64,000 nucleotides of DNA from Croceicoccus gelatinilyticus (GTDB lineage Bacteria > Pseudomonadota > Alphaproteobacteria > Sphingomonadales > Sphingomonadaceae): positions 124,001-188,000 of the forward strand of contig NZ_JAHCBF010000007.1 of NCBI RefSeq assembly GCF_018398395.1, given 5' to 3'. The position numbers and the translations under genes were made by a program. Below the pieces are notes generated by a model that was not told the origin of the DNA, searched no databases, and worked only from the letters and a program-made list of their open reading frames with translations. Positions 55,890-64,000 of this stretch are shown here, piece after piece; position 1 is the first letter of the stretch, and the number at the start of each line of letters is the position of its first letter.

Positions 55890-57607
55890 GGCTCACACAA
55901 TCGCTTCGTCTGGGACTGCTCGCTCTTCTCGCCGTCGCCGCGCCCCTCTCCGCGCAGCAGCAGGATGCGCGGGCTGACGGCAAGGCCTTTGGCGAAAGCC
56001 TGCGCAGCGAAGCGCAGGCAGCCGCCAACTCGCAGCACGACGCATCCACCCTCCCCAATTACGATCGCAATGCCGTGCGTGACCTCGAAACGCTTGCCGA
56101 CGATCCCGACCGGATCGAGAGCAATGCCGCGGCGGTGGCCACCGGGCACCAGGGCTATCGCGCGATGCGCGACAGCATCGCCAACCGCGCACGCTTCGAT
56201 CCAGACGAGATCGAGGATGTGATCGCGCGCAGTCTCGCGATCAACGAGACGCCGCTTGAATACACCAGCGGCATGGATATCTCGGGCGGCCAGGGCAATT
56301 GCGTCCCGCTGCCGCCCGGCTCGGGCTCTGCGGGAACCTACACCGCGACCTGCAACACCGGCACGCGGATCGACCAGTCGGCGGGTCAATGCGCGGTGCC
56401 GCTCGTCGCCAGCGTGACGCAGCGCCAGCAATGGCATTATCTCTGCAACGACACCGGCATCTACCAGGGTCTTCCTTGGTGCTCGGCCTTCGATGGCGGC
56501 TCGTGCCGCATCACCGGCTATCGCCCCGGCCCGTGCCTCCAGTGGTGGGACAACGGGTTCAACCGCTTCTGCTCCGAGCCGGGCGATCCGATTGCCGAAA
56601 TCTCCTGCAATGCGCCCGATCCTCGCTACACGCCTTATGCGGTCACCACAGACAGCACGGTCGATGCGGTTCCAGACGAGAGCCAGTGCACGGGTTTTGC
56701 CGACAATGGAGACTGCACGCTCGATGTAGAGATTTGCACCGATGCCGATCCGCAGACACGCGTGATCGACGGCGTCTCGGTGACGCGGCCCTGCTGGGAA
56801 TGGCAGCGCAGCTACACCTGCACCTCGCGCGAAGCGGCGACCGATTGCTCGGACATCGAGAGCCAGGGCACCTGCCGCTTCGTCCGCGAGGAATGCCTCA
56901 CCGACGAACTTCCGTGCGAGACCTGGGAGCGCATCTACGAATGCCCGTTGCCCGATACCGAGAACACCACGCAATATGTCTGCGATGGCGATGTCTATTG
57001 CATTGATGGCAGCTGCGAGACGATCGAGCGCACCGCTAATGACGAGTTCAAGGATGCAGTCACCGCGCTCCATGCGATGGACGAGGCGCGCGGGCAATTC
57101 GACCCGAACACGCTGACGCTGTTCCGGGGAACGCGCAACACCTGCTCGTCCAAGGTCTTCGGCGTGCTCAATTGCTGCAAGGGCAAGGGTTTCCCGCTCA
57201 TTCCGGGGATCAGCCTGCTGGTCGCGCTCGGCTGCGACCGCGAGGAAGTGTTGCTCCACCAGCGCGATGCGCAGGGCCTGTGCGCCTTTGTGGGCACATA
57301 TTGTTCAAAGAAGTTCCTTGGCGTCTGCCTGACCAAGAAGAAGGCCTATTGCTGCTTCGAGAGCAAGCTTTCGCGCATCTTGCAGGAACAGGGCCGCAAG
57401 CAGCTTCCCAAGCCCTGGGACAAGCCCAAGGAAGAACAATGCGAGGGCTTCACCCTCGACGAGTTCGCTCAGCTCGATCTTTCCCGCATGGATTTCAGCG
57501 AGGTTTATGCCGAGTTCACCGAGGCCGCGCGGCTGCCCGACGAGCTCGAGACCTCCATCCTCATCCAGCAGAAGATCGACGACTATTACGCAAGGGGCGG
57601 TCAATGA
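55886..57607 (+). CDS. traN: TraN outer membrane mating-pair stabilisation protein
   Basis: 573 aa. Signal peptide (LLALLAVAAPLSAQQ), then a region with 32 Cys, for example WHYLCNDTG, CSAFDGGSC and NCCKGKG, the hallmark of TraN. TraN sits in the outer membrane and contacts the recipient. The sequence retains the CCKGKGF motif typical of the C-terminal domain. Confidence 0.93.
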   Translation: MRLTQSLRLGLLALLAVAAPLSAQQQDARADGKAFGESLRSEAQAAANSQHDASTLPNYDRNAVRDLETLADDPDRIESNAAAVATGHQGYRAMRDSIANRARFDPDEIEDVIARSLAINETPLEYTSGMDISGGQGNCVPLPPGSGSAGTYTATCNTGTRIDQSAGQCAVPLVASVTQRQQWHYLCNDTGIYQGLPWCSAFDGGSCRITGYRPGPCLQWWDNGFNRFCSEPGDPIAEISCNAPDPRYTPYAVTTDSTVDAVPDESQCTGFADNGDCTLDVEICTDADPQTRVIDGVSVTRPCWEWQRSYTCTSREAATDCSDIESQGTCRFVREECLTDELPCETWERIYECPLPDTENTTQYVCDGDVYCIDGSCETIERTANDEFKDAVTALHAMDEARGQFDPNTLTLFRGTRNTCSSKVFGVLNCCKGKGFPLIPGISLLVALGCDREEVLLHQRDAQGLCAFVGTYCSKKFLGVCLTKKKAYCCFESKLSRILQEQGRKQLPKPWDKPKEEQCEGFTLDEFAQLDLSRMDFSEVYAEFTEAARLPDELETSILIQQKIDDYYARGGQ

Positions 57608-58416
57608 CCCATCTGGACTACCTGACTGCGCTCGCACTCAGCTTCACTGCGCTCGCCGCCGCTTCGGCGCATGCCCAGGAACCTCGGGAGACGGCATCGA
57701 TCACCGACGCCGACGCGCTCTACTGCGAAGAGCGAAAGCTCGGCTACTGGTTCTACTGCGTCAAACCTGTGCCCGCAGAGGAACCGCAAACGCCCGAAGC
57801 CGAACCGGTCGCGGCCAGCCAAGAACTCGATGCGATCACCTCCGAATTGCGCGAGTTGAAGGCGCGCGCGATCCTCTATCCGACCGAAGCGAATGTCGCA
57901 GCCTATATCCGTTTCCAGCGCGCGCAGCTCGACCGCGCCTCGCTGTTCTCCGATGTCTGGCAACGGGCGATCTGGCAGGACCCCGAACTCGACTACACGC
58001 TCGAACGCCCCGTCGGAGCGGTCGCCAAGAAGCAGTGGCAGGACGCCCGCAGCGCCGAGCGCGACAGCGTCATGGCACGGCTCTCCGAGCGCTACGGCCT
58101 GTTCTATTTCTTCAGCGCCACCTGCGGCCCGTGCGAAGTGATGAGCCCCATCGTCAAGGGAGTCGCCGACCGCTGGCGGATCACTGTGCGCGCCATCTCG
58201 ACCGATGGCGGTCCTTCGCGCCATTTCCCGGACTACAAGGTCGAGACCAACCAGCGCGCCAGGCTCGGTCTTGAAGGCAAGGCCACCCCGGCGCTCGTGC
58301 TGTGGGACAGCGCGACCAAGCGCCCGATCCCGATCGGATACGGCGTGCTCTCGGCCGACGAGCTGCAGGACCGCATCTATCTCCTCACCTCGAAGGAAGC
58401 CGGACATGATTACTAG
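57604..58416 (+). CDS. traF: TraF thioredoxin-like conjugal transfer protein
   Basis: 270 aa. Signal peptide (ALAAASAHAQE) and a thioredoxin-fold domain with CGPC at C174-C177 (FFSATCGPCEVMS) and a cis-Pro (GKATPALVLWD). F TraF typically lacks the CxxC; its presence here suggests an active oxidoreductase. It overlaps traH by 11 bp. Confidence 0.9.
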   Translation: MTHLDYLTALALSFTALAAASAHAQEPRETASITDADALYCEERKLGYWFYCVKPVPAEEPQTPEAEPVAASQELDAITSELRELKARAILYPTEANVAAYIRFQRAQLDRASLFSDVWQRAIWQDPELDYTLERPVGAVAKKQWQDARSAERDSVMARLSERYGLFYFFSATCGPCEVMSPIVKGVADRWRITVRAISTDGGPSRHFPDYKVETNQRARLGLEGKATPALVLWDSATKRPIPIGYGVLSADELQDRIYLLTSKEAGHDY

Positions 58417-59842
58417 CATTCGCAACGCGGCGCTGACCCTCGCCGCTGCCAGCATGGTCGCATCACCCGTCGCCGCCAATGTCGGCGACAGCATGGACCG
58501 GTTCATGGACGACATGGGCGCGGCGGCCAATGTCATCGGCCCGACCGCTTTCGAAGGCCAGTCGGCGGGCTATTACAGCCTCGGCAATGTCTGGACGCGC
58601 TTCCCCCAGAAGACCACCAACGTGGCCAACCTACAGCTGCCCCGCGCCCGCGCGGGCTGCGGCGGGATCGACATCTTCGCGGGCTCCTTCTCCTTCATCA
58701 ATGCGAGCGAGATGGTCGCGCTCCTGAAAGCCGTGGCGAACAACGCGGTCGGGTTCGCCTTCAGCCTCGCGATCGACACCGTTTGCCCCGAGTGCAACAA
58801 GATCATGCAGGAGTTTTCGCAGAAGGCGCAGCTCATGAACAACCTCTCGATCAACTCCTGCGAAATGGCGCAGGGGCTGGTCGGAGGCCTGTGGCCCAAG
58901 GGCGATCTCGCCGACAAGGCGATCTGCGAAGCGATCGGGAATTCCGAAGGCATCTTCACGGACTATGCCGCAGCCAAACACGGCTGCGGCACGCGCGGGC
59001 AGCGCGCCTCAACGAATGAAGGCGCCGGCGCCGACTACGCCGACATCAATCCGGGCGTGGCGCGCAACTACACCTGGCACGTTCTGAAAAAGAGCGCCTT
59101 CTTCAACCCCGGCGGCACATTCGACCGCGAGCTTGCCGAATACGCCATGACGCTGATCGGCACGGTGATCTATGTGCCGCCCAAGGACGACGAGGCAGGC
59201 AAGTTCGTGCCTTTCGCAGGCGATGCTTCATCCACCCTGGTGAGCGCACTGCTCGACGGGACGCAGGGCCAGACTGTTCGCGTTTTCCGCTGCGACGAGA
59301 CCGATCTTTGCCTCAATCCCACCTTCGAGCAGATGAGCCTATCGAATGCAAAGGCCATCCGCCCGCGGGTCACGCTCCTGATCGGGAACATGGTCGATGC
59401 GATCCGGGCCGACACCGCGATCGGCAATGCCGAAAAGGAATTGCTGCAGGTCGCCTCGGTCCCCTTGTACAAGATCCTTACCGTCCAGGCCGCCTATGGG
59501 CGCGGAATGCCGACTGACGACCGCGACACGCTCGCCGAGATCGCCAGCATCGACCTGCTCTATGCCATCCTCGACCGGATCGTGTCGGAAGCCGGGCGCT
59601 CGATGGCGAGCTTCATCGCCGCCGACGAAGCCAAGCTCGCGATCTGGCGCGGCCAGGTTGCTGAGGTGCGTTCGGGGCTCGTCCAGCGACAGGCCACCGG
59701 ACAGGCCAAGGTCTCCGCTATCATGCAGATCATCGAGAAAACGGCGATGATCGAGAACGCCCTTGCCGCCTCGATGTCGCCCTCGATGTCGGCAGCGCTC
59801 GACTGGTCGCGCGGGCTCCAGTCGCGCTCGATTATCCCCTGA
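58406..59842 (+). CDS. traH: TraH conjugal transfer protein
   Basis: 478 aa. Signal peptide (LAAASMVASPVAANVG), a TraH core (PARAGCGGIDIFAGSFSFINASEMVALLKAVANNAVGFAFSLAI-like region with CGGID) and later CPEC and GCGTRG Cys motifs. TraH is required for pilus assembly and mating-pair stabilisation. ATG 58406 is inside the traF end. Confidence 0.92.
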   Translation: MITSIRNAALTLAAASMVASPVAANVGDSMDRFMDDMGAAANVIGPTAFEGQSAGYYSLGNVWTRFPQKTTNVANLQLPRARAGCGGIDIFAGSFSFINASEMVALLKAVANNAVGFAFSLAIDTVCPECNKIMQEFSQKAQLMNNLSINSCEMAQGLVGGLWPKGDLADKAICEAIGNSEGIFTDYAAAKHGCGTRGQRASTNEGAGADYADINPGVARNYTWHVLKKSAFFNPGGTFDRELAEYAMTLIGTVIYVPPKDDEAGKFVPFAGDASSTLVSALLDGTQGQTVRVFRCDETDLCLNPTFEQMSLSNAKAIRPRVTLLIGNMVDAIRADTAIGNAEKELLQVASVPLYKILTVQAAYGRGMPTDDRDTLAEIASIDLLYAILDRIVSEAGRSMASFIAADEAKLAIWRGQVAEVRSGLVQRQATGQAKVSAIMQIIEKTAMIENALAASMSPSMSAALDWSRGLQSRSIIP

Positions 59843-59851
59843 GGCCGCGAC

Positions 59852-62554
59852 ATGGTCGAGATCTTCACAACCGGCGGCGGCGAATACATCGTCAATGTCT
59901 TGAACGCCGTCGCCGCGTGGACCGGGGCCGGTGGCTACAAGAGCCTGATCCAGGTGGCGCTGGTCATGGGCATGGCGCTTGCGGTCATTGTCGTCGCGTT
60001 CAACCAGGACTGGCGCGCCTGGCTCAACTGGTTCCTCGGCGCGACACTCATCTACATGTGCCTGATGGTGCCGCGCATGGATGTGCAGGTCACCGACCGT
60101 GTCAATCCGAGCCTCGCTCCGGCGACAGTCGCCAATGTCCCGCTCGGGCTCGCGCTCATGGCAAGCTTCACCAGTCAGGCAGGCGACTACCTTACCCGCT
60201 CCGCCGAGCTCGTCTTCGGCCTCCCCGACGATCTCAACTACTCGAAGAACGGCATGATTTATGGCGCGCGCCTGCTCGAAGCGACACGGTCCCTGCGCAT
60301 TGCCGATCCCGAGTTTGCCGCCAATTTCGACGAGCATGTGCGGCAATGCGTGTTCTACGACCTGCTCCTCGGCCGCTACTCGATGAAGGAACTGTCCGAA
60401 AGCAACGATATCTGGGCGACCATTGCGCCTGGCAGTGCCGCGCGGGCACAGCGCTTCCTCACCCGGCAGGCGGACGATAGCGTCACGGCCACGATCATCA
60501 CCTGCCGCGAAGCATACACTGCGCTCTCCAACCAGTGGGCCGGGCTTATTGATGAGATGACACGGGTCGCCGGGCGCCAGCTCTACCCCCGGCAGACCGA
60601 GGCGCTCGCGAAGGCCAAGCTCATCGCAGACCTGCCGATTGCCTATCAATACCTCACCGGCGTCTCGAAGGATGCAAGCAGCATCTTCCGCCAGGTTCTG
60701 ACCATCAACGCCTTGAACCAGGCGATGCATGGCTTCGCCGGAGCTAGCGGTGCATCGAGCGTCGATGTGTTCGCGCAGACCCGCGCCGACATCCAAACCG
60801 AACGGACCTATTCCTCGATCGCGCACAACGCGATGAAATGGGTCCCGATCCTCAATGTCGTCCTGACGGTCGTATTCTACGCGCTTTTTCCGGTGCTCTT
60901 CCCACTGTTCCTGATGCCCAAGACCGGACCGATCGCTCTCAGAGGATACGTCACGGGCTTCTTCTATCTGGCAGCTTGGGGGCCGCTGTTCGTCATCCTG
61001 CACATGATCCTGATGCTCAAGGGCGCGAGCGATGTGGCGGCAGCGGGCGGCGCGACCGGTCTCAGCCTCGCGACCTTCTCCGGCATGACCGACGTCAACA
61101 ACGATATCGGGATCCTGGCCGGCTACCTCGTCGCATCGATACCGTTCCTTGCAGGCGGCGTCGCCAGGGGCGCGCTCGCAATATCGGGCCAGGCAACCAG
61201 CTACCTCAATCCGAGCCAGAACGCGGCAGAAGAGGCGGCGCGCGAAGCGAGCACCGGCAATATTTCGCTCGGCAATTCCAGCCTTGAGAACTCGAACGTG
61301 TTTTCGCGCCAGTTTGCGCAAGCCAGCCTTGCTCCCAACATTGGCTACGGCGCCGCGCAGACGCGAACGACGGGCGAAAACGGCACCCAAACCACCGGCT
61401 TCCCGCAGGCCGAGTTCGCGACTGTGCCGACCTCGAGCTATCCGTTCACACCAACGCTAGGGCAGGACTTCTCGAGCCGGCTTGCGACCATGGCGAGCCA
61501 GAGCCGCGGCCAGAGCGAGACATTCTCGAACCTTGCCCAGCAATCGACGAGCTCGGCTGTCACCCGCTTCAGCGAGTTGCGCGATGCCTACACCCGCTCG
61601 CGCTCGAACGAGAGCGTCAGTGGCACGTCAACGAGCGACAGCATCGGCAGCGCCTTCAGCGAAGTCGACAACGCCTCGAAAACACTCCAGCAGCAGTTCG
61701 GGCTGTCGCGCCGCGCGGCCGACGACATTACTGTGTCCTGGTTCCTGAACGGGGATGCCGGTCTCGGGGTCAAAGGAGAACGAGGCTCGATCAAGGGCAC
61801 CCTCGGGTTAAAGGGTGGTCGGAACCAGACCTGGACTGACAGTGATATCGGGATCGCCTCCGAGGATCGCTCGCGCATCATGGGCGCGCTGAGCCAGATC
61901 TCGGACAGTCGCAGCTGGTCGAGCACGCGCGAAGGCTTCCTGCGTGAAACGAGTTCGAGTTCGGAGGCGCTGGTGTCAAGCAGCTCGGCCGGGATCACCA
62001 CGTCGATCACCGAAGCGCAGAGCTACACCCGCGAAGCGCGCCGAGCCGAGGAGATCGCCAGCCGCCTCGAGAACCAAGCAAGCTGGTACGAAAGTGCCAA
62101 TGCCGCAGGCACGCTCAACCTCAGCCAGGCCTATCGCGAATGGGGCATGGCGGAGATCGATGGTAACCGCGACTACTATGGGCCGGTGCGCTTCGACGAC
62201 ATCGATTTCCAGATGAGTGCGCGGGGCCAGAAACTCCAGGCGCGGTTCGTCGAAAGCTATACGAACCAGCTCAATGCCGAGATCGCGGATGACCTGGCTC
62301 TGCCGCCCTTTGCGTCCGTCGCTCGACCCGCTGTGAGCAGCGCAGATGGCGTGCGGGGATCGGTACGGCTTGGCGGGGTACCAGGGAGCCTTGGCGCCCC
62401 CTCAAGCGAGCGTGAAGACATCGCCCGGAATGTAGGTCGGGTCCAACAACAAGGGGACCGGCGGATCGGGACCGTCAAAGGATACCTCGATGGCAAGACT
62501 CGCGATGCCAAGGGAGCCTCGGCTGAGGCGGCCGACGATGTGAAGGAATGGTAG
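59852..62554 (+). CDS. traG: TraG mating-pair stabilisation protein (F-type)
   Basis: 900 aa. N-terminal membrane helices (residues ~28-70 and ~330-470) for the inner membrane part, then a long Ser/Thr/Gln-rich C-terminal periplasmic region (about 470-900; FGLSRRAADDITVSWFLNGDAGLG, GTLGLKGGRNQTW). TraG couples pilus assembly with entry exclusion contacts. It is the last gene of the operon with a 9-bp gap after traH. Confidence 0.92.
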   Translation: MVEIFTTGGGEYIVNVLNAVAAWTGAGGYKSLIQVALVMGMALAVIVVAFNQDWRAWLNWFLGATLIYMCLMVPRMDVQVTDRVNPSLAPATVANVPLGLALMASFTSQAGDYLTRSAELVFGLPDDLNYSKNGMIYGARLLEATRSLRIADPEFAANFDEHVRQCVFYDLLLGRYSMKELSESNDIWATIAPGSAARAQRFLTRQADDSVTATIITCREAYTALSNQWAGLIDEMTRVAGRQLYPRQTEALAKAKLIADLPIAYQYLTGVSKDASSIFRQVLTINALNQAMHGFAGASGASSVDVFAQTRADIQTERTYSSIAHNAMKWVPILNVVLTVVFYALFPVLFPLFLMPKTGPIALRGYVTGFFYLAAWGPLFVILHMILMLKGASDVAAAGGATGLSLATFSGMTDVNNDIGILAGYLVASIPFLAGGVARGALAISGQATSYLNPSQNAAEEAAREASTGNISLGNSSLENSNVFSRQFAQASLAPNIGYGAAQTRTTGENGTQTTGFPQAEFATVPTSSYPFTPTLGQDFSSRLATMASQSRGQSETFSNLAQQSTSSAVTRFSELRDAYTRSRSNESVSGTSTSDSIGSAFSEVDNASKTLQQQFGLSRRAADDITVSWFLNGDAGLGVKGERGSIKGTLGLKGGRNQTWTDSDIGIASEDRSRIMGALSQISDSRSWSSTREGFLRETSSSSEALVSSSSAGITTSITEAQSYTREARRAEEIASRLENQASWYESANAAGTLNLSQAYREWGMAEIDGNRDYYGPVRFDDIDFQMSARGQKLQARFVESYTNQLNAEIADDLALPPFASVARPAVSSADGVRGSVRLGGVPGSLGAPSSEREDIARNVGRVQQQGDRRIGTVKGYLDGKTRDAKGASAEAADDVKEW

Positions 62555-62555
62555 C

Positions 62556-62765
62556 TCAGATCAGCCCGTCGTAGATGATCACATAGATCAAAAAGGCGAG
62601 GAACAGGACCCCGAACAGGATCAATCCAAGCTTGCCCCACGGGTCAGCCCAGGTCTTTTTCCAGGTGTAGGAAGTGAGACGGTTCTCGGCGATGGCCCGA
62701 TCTACTTCGCGGAAGCCCTCCCAGCCCTCCTTGCCGCCCGGGGGTGTGTCGTCTGGATCGTTCAT
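62556..62765 (-). CDS. Small single-TM protein
   Basis: 69 aa. Hydrophilic N-terminus (NDPDDTPPGGKEGWEGF) and one C-terminal membrane helix (KLGLILFGVLFLAFLIYVIIYDGLI). AAGGAG is 9 bases upstream of the start. It ends one base after traG on the opposite strand. No family is recognised. A role at the membrane, perhaps in entry exclusion, is only a guess. Confidence 0.7.
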   Translation of the reverse strand: MNDPDDTPPGGKEGWEGFREVDRAIAENRLTSYTWKKTWADPWGKLGLILFGVLFLAFLIYVIIYDGLI

Positions 62766-62805
62766 CGCTCATTCTCCTTCACAAGAAGGGAGCCGCCCTC
62801 TCCTC

Positions 62806-62832
62806 TTCTCAGCCCCATCTTGTTGCTGAGAA
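62806..62832. promoter_or_regulatory. Inverted repeat upstream of nuclease gene
   Basis: TTCTCAG (62806-62812) and CTGAGAA (62826-62832) form a 7-bp stem with a 13-nt loop in the divergent region between the small TM gene and the nuclease. It may be an operator. Confidence 0.35.
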
Positions 62833-62903
62833 AATAGCCGAAAATCATCGGAAAAGCGAGCACGGTATCTTGGCTTGCAGGCCCGAAAATGAAAGGAGTT
62901 GGC

Positions 62904-63428
62904 ATGGCAGGAAGATCACCTCAGAATAATGTCTTCGATTTTCACGCAGGAGTTCTCCGACAGAAGCAAGGCAAACGGCGCGGCCTTGCGCTGCTTGTTG
63001 CCGGAGGCTTACTCGTTGGCATTCTGGGCGGCATTCTTGGCATCTACTGGCCTTTTGGTTCGGCGATCGCTGAGGCACGAACCAAGCACAGCTTTGCCGT
63101 TTGCGGCATGGTCAGACGCACTTGTATCATCGATGGCGACACGATCTGGCTCGAAGGCGTGAAGATCAGGATCGCGGATATCGACACGCCTGAAATTTCG
63201 CAGCCAAGATGCGATATCGAATACGATCTCGGCATAAGGGCACGCGACAGGTTGGTGGTTCTGCTCAATCAGGGAGAGTTCTCCGCCGTTCCAATCGGTA
63301 ATCGAGACGAAGACCAGTACGGTCGTAAGCTCCGTGTCCTGATGCGCGATGGCCGCTCGATCGGCGACCAATTGGTCGCGGAAGGACTAGCACGAACCTG
63401 GTCCGGACGCAGGGAGCCATGGTGCTGA
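62904..63428 (+). CDS. Membrane-anchored thermonuclease-like protein
   Basis: 174 aa. A signal/membrane segment near residues 28-50 (LALLVAGGLLVGILGGILGIYW) is followed by a staphylococcal nuclease-like domain: IDGDTIWLEGVKIRIADIDTPEIS, and DEDQYGRKLRVLMRDG with the Arg/Asp/Glu of the active site. ATG 62904 has AAGGAG upstream. Secreted or membrane nucleases of this fold occur at the edges of conjugative elements. The stop overlaps the small next gene. Confidence 0.85.
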   Translation: MAGRSPQNNVFDFHAGVLRQKQGKRRGLALLVAGGLLVGILGGILGIYWPFGSAIAEARTKHSFAVCGMVRRTCIIDGDTIWLEGVKIRIADIDTPEISQPRCDIEYDLGIRARDRLVVLLNQGEFSAVPIGNRDEDQYGRKLRVLMRDGRSIGDQLVAEGLARTWSGRREPWC

Positions 63429-63559
63429 TGCGCATCTGGCCGGACAGTGACGATCCCTTGCCGGGCAACGAGCGGGAATGGAAATTGAAGCTCGAAGCAT
63501 GGCTGCTGGGTATTCCGATTGTCCTTATGCTCATCGCAGGCATCGGGTCACTCTTCTGA
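63428..63559 (+). CDS. Very small one-TM protein
   Basis: 43 aa (start 63428; 46 aa if the ATG at 63419 is used). Hydrophilic start (RIWPDSDDPLPGNEREWKLK) and one C-terminal helix (AWLLGIPIVLMLIAGIGSLF). It begins in the TGATG junction with the nuclease and its last base overlaps the ATG of the next gene, so it belongs to the same operon. No function can be given. Confidence 0.55.
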   Translation: MRIWPDSDDPLPGNEREWKLKLEAWLLGIPIVLMLIAGIGSLF

Positions 63560-63750
63560 TGCTCACCCGTGATCAGGAGCTTTGGGGCATGGCGCTGTGG
63601 GTGGATAAGCACCATGGCGACGCCGGAGGTGAATTCATTGCGTCGAAGATCGATCAGCTATACCAGGCCGGCGAGCAGGACGGGGCAAGACTTTGGCAGA
63701 ATGTTGCCCGTCGCTATGAGCAACTTGTCGAGCGCAGGACCTATTCCTGA
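63559..63750 (+). CDS. DUF6961-like hypothetical protein
   Basis: 63 aa. The sequence MLTRDQELWGMALWVDKHHGDAGGEFIASKIDQLYQAG-type pattern is seen in small sphingomonad proteins (DUF6961-like: TRDQELWA..V, H, A.FIA..I). The ATG shares its A with the preceding TGA. Function is unknown. Its 3' half overlaps the convergent gene at 63635-63943. Confidence 0.6.
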   Translation: MLTRDQELWGMALWVDKHHGDAGGEFIASKIDQLYQAGEQDGARLWQNVARRYEQLVERRTYS

Positions 63751-63943
63751 TAGAACCTTGAGGATCTCTAGCGTCGACTGACTGCAGATAGGCTTCCAGC
63801 CGTTCAAGCGTTCGTCGACGCGGCCTTCGCCCTTGCCTGAGATCGAGTACGAATCGAGGATCGCCAACTGCGCGCCGGCCGAAGCGCGTTGCCGAAATAT
63901 GGTGATCTTTCAGATGCTTTTCGATCCGTTCCAGCAAGGTCAT
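63635..63943 (-). CDS. Small conserved-type regulator-like protein with overlapping 3' end
   Basis: 102 aa. The N-terminal half, TLLERIEKHLKDHHISATRFGRRAVGDPRFVLDLRQGRR, looks like a helix-turn-helix-like small protein I have seen in sphingomonad genomes; the C-terminal half (from about residue 58) is unlike it, rich in Arg/Ser, and lies antisense to the DUF6961-like gene. A shorter real protein or a frameshift is possible. A LexA-like box sits 33 bp upstream of its start. Confidence 0.55.
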   Translation of the reverse strand: MTLLERIEKHLKDHHISATRFGRRAVGDPRFVLDLRQGRRPRRRTLERLEAYLQSVDARDPQGSIRNRSCARQVAHSDGQHSAKVLPRPARRPGIADRSSTQ

Positions 63944-63975
63944 AACCCTTTCGCTCCGACTCGCAAATCCCTTGT

Positions 63976-63990
63976 GTTCTTGTTATGTTC
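63976..63990. promoter_or_regulatory. LexA-like SOS box, GTTC-N7-GTTC
   Basis: GTTCTTGTTATGTTC fits the alphaproteobacterial LexA motif. Read on the minus strand it is GAACATAACAAGAAC, close to the box at 44667-44681. It lies 33 bp upstream of the minus-strand gene and could equally control a gene to the right of the window. Confidence 0.6.
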
Positions 63991-64000
63991 TTAGTAGGAT

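Noticed and set aside
55529-57259. 576-residue minus-strand frame opposite traN and trbC
   Set aside because: Shadow of the Cys-rich traN; the translation has no domain features.
59339-61390. 683-residue minus-strand frame opposite traG and traH
   Set aside because: Antisense to conserved transfer genes, with strong His/Arg/Asp bias and no domain.
1-64000. Insertion sequences, CRISPR array, tRNA and rRNA genes
   Set aside because: No transposase frame, spaced direct repeats of CRISPR type, or cloverleaf sequence was noticed by reading; this was not a computed search.

Overview
The window looks like part of a large conjugative plasmid or integrative element from a GC-rich alphaproteobacterium, most likely a sphingomonad (Sphingomonadales/Erythrobacteraceae type). 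Support comes from the metal-resistance families, the F-type transfer operon with an embedded S26 peptidase and DsbC-like protein, and small sphingomonad-style hypotheticals at the right end. This is inference from protein families; no marker gene such as a replication protein, relaxase or rRNA is present. No transposase, tRNA, rRNA or CRISPR array was seen.

Layout. 1-583 (minus): CnrY/CnrX-like metal-sensing pair, cut by the window edge. 732-8268 (plus): accessory genes including a methyltransferase, a DUF411 lipoprotein, an APC permease, a tightly overlapped operon (glutaredoxin-MauE fusion, two-TM channel, DUF305 protein, lipoprotein), an NAD(P)-binding protein and a persulfide-dioxygenase-like/rhodanese protein. 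8280-19033 (minus): copper module (P1B ATPase, multicopper oxidase, CusF, CusA, CusB with a fused CusF domain, CusC, small Cys/Met-rich secreted protein), then a Cys-rich CBS protein, an uncertain stretch and an acetolactate-synthase-like/aldehyde-dehydrogenase pair. 23547-27168: lead/cadmium/zinc-type module (lspA, MerR regulator, CDF exporter, FTR1-cytochrome c permease). 27328-38944 (plus): czc-type RND operon (czcC, czcB, czcA) with a P1B-4 ATPase, two CDF transporters and an unknown multi-pass membrane protein. 39147-42232: FecA-like TonB receptor behind a 20-bp perfect inverted repeat, and a 1-Cys peroxiredoxin. 42331-43815: a second MerR regulator divergent from a DUF3703 gene and a methyltransferase. 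43863-44592 (minus): AlpA-like and HTH regulators. 44956-62554 (plus): F-type type IV secretion operon, pilin to traG. 62556-63943: small accessory genes including a membrane-anchored nuclease.

How they fit together. The copper module covers transport out of the cytoplasm (P1B ATPase), periplasmic oxidation (multicopper oxidase), chaperoning (CusF) and export across the envelope (CusCBA). The czc and P1B-4/CDF genes do the same for divalent cations. Two MerR regulators with identical Cys77/Cys112/Cys120 spacing each face a perfect MerR-type operator. The transfer operon is almost continuous through 4-bp stop/start overlaps, but the relaxase and coupling protein must lie outside the window. 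Two similar GTTC-N7-GTTC motifs, the alphaproteobacterial LexA box, flank the transfer region and suggest, without proving, that transfer or its regulators respond to DNA damage.
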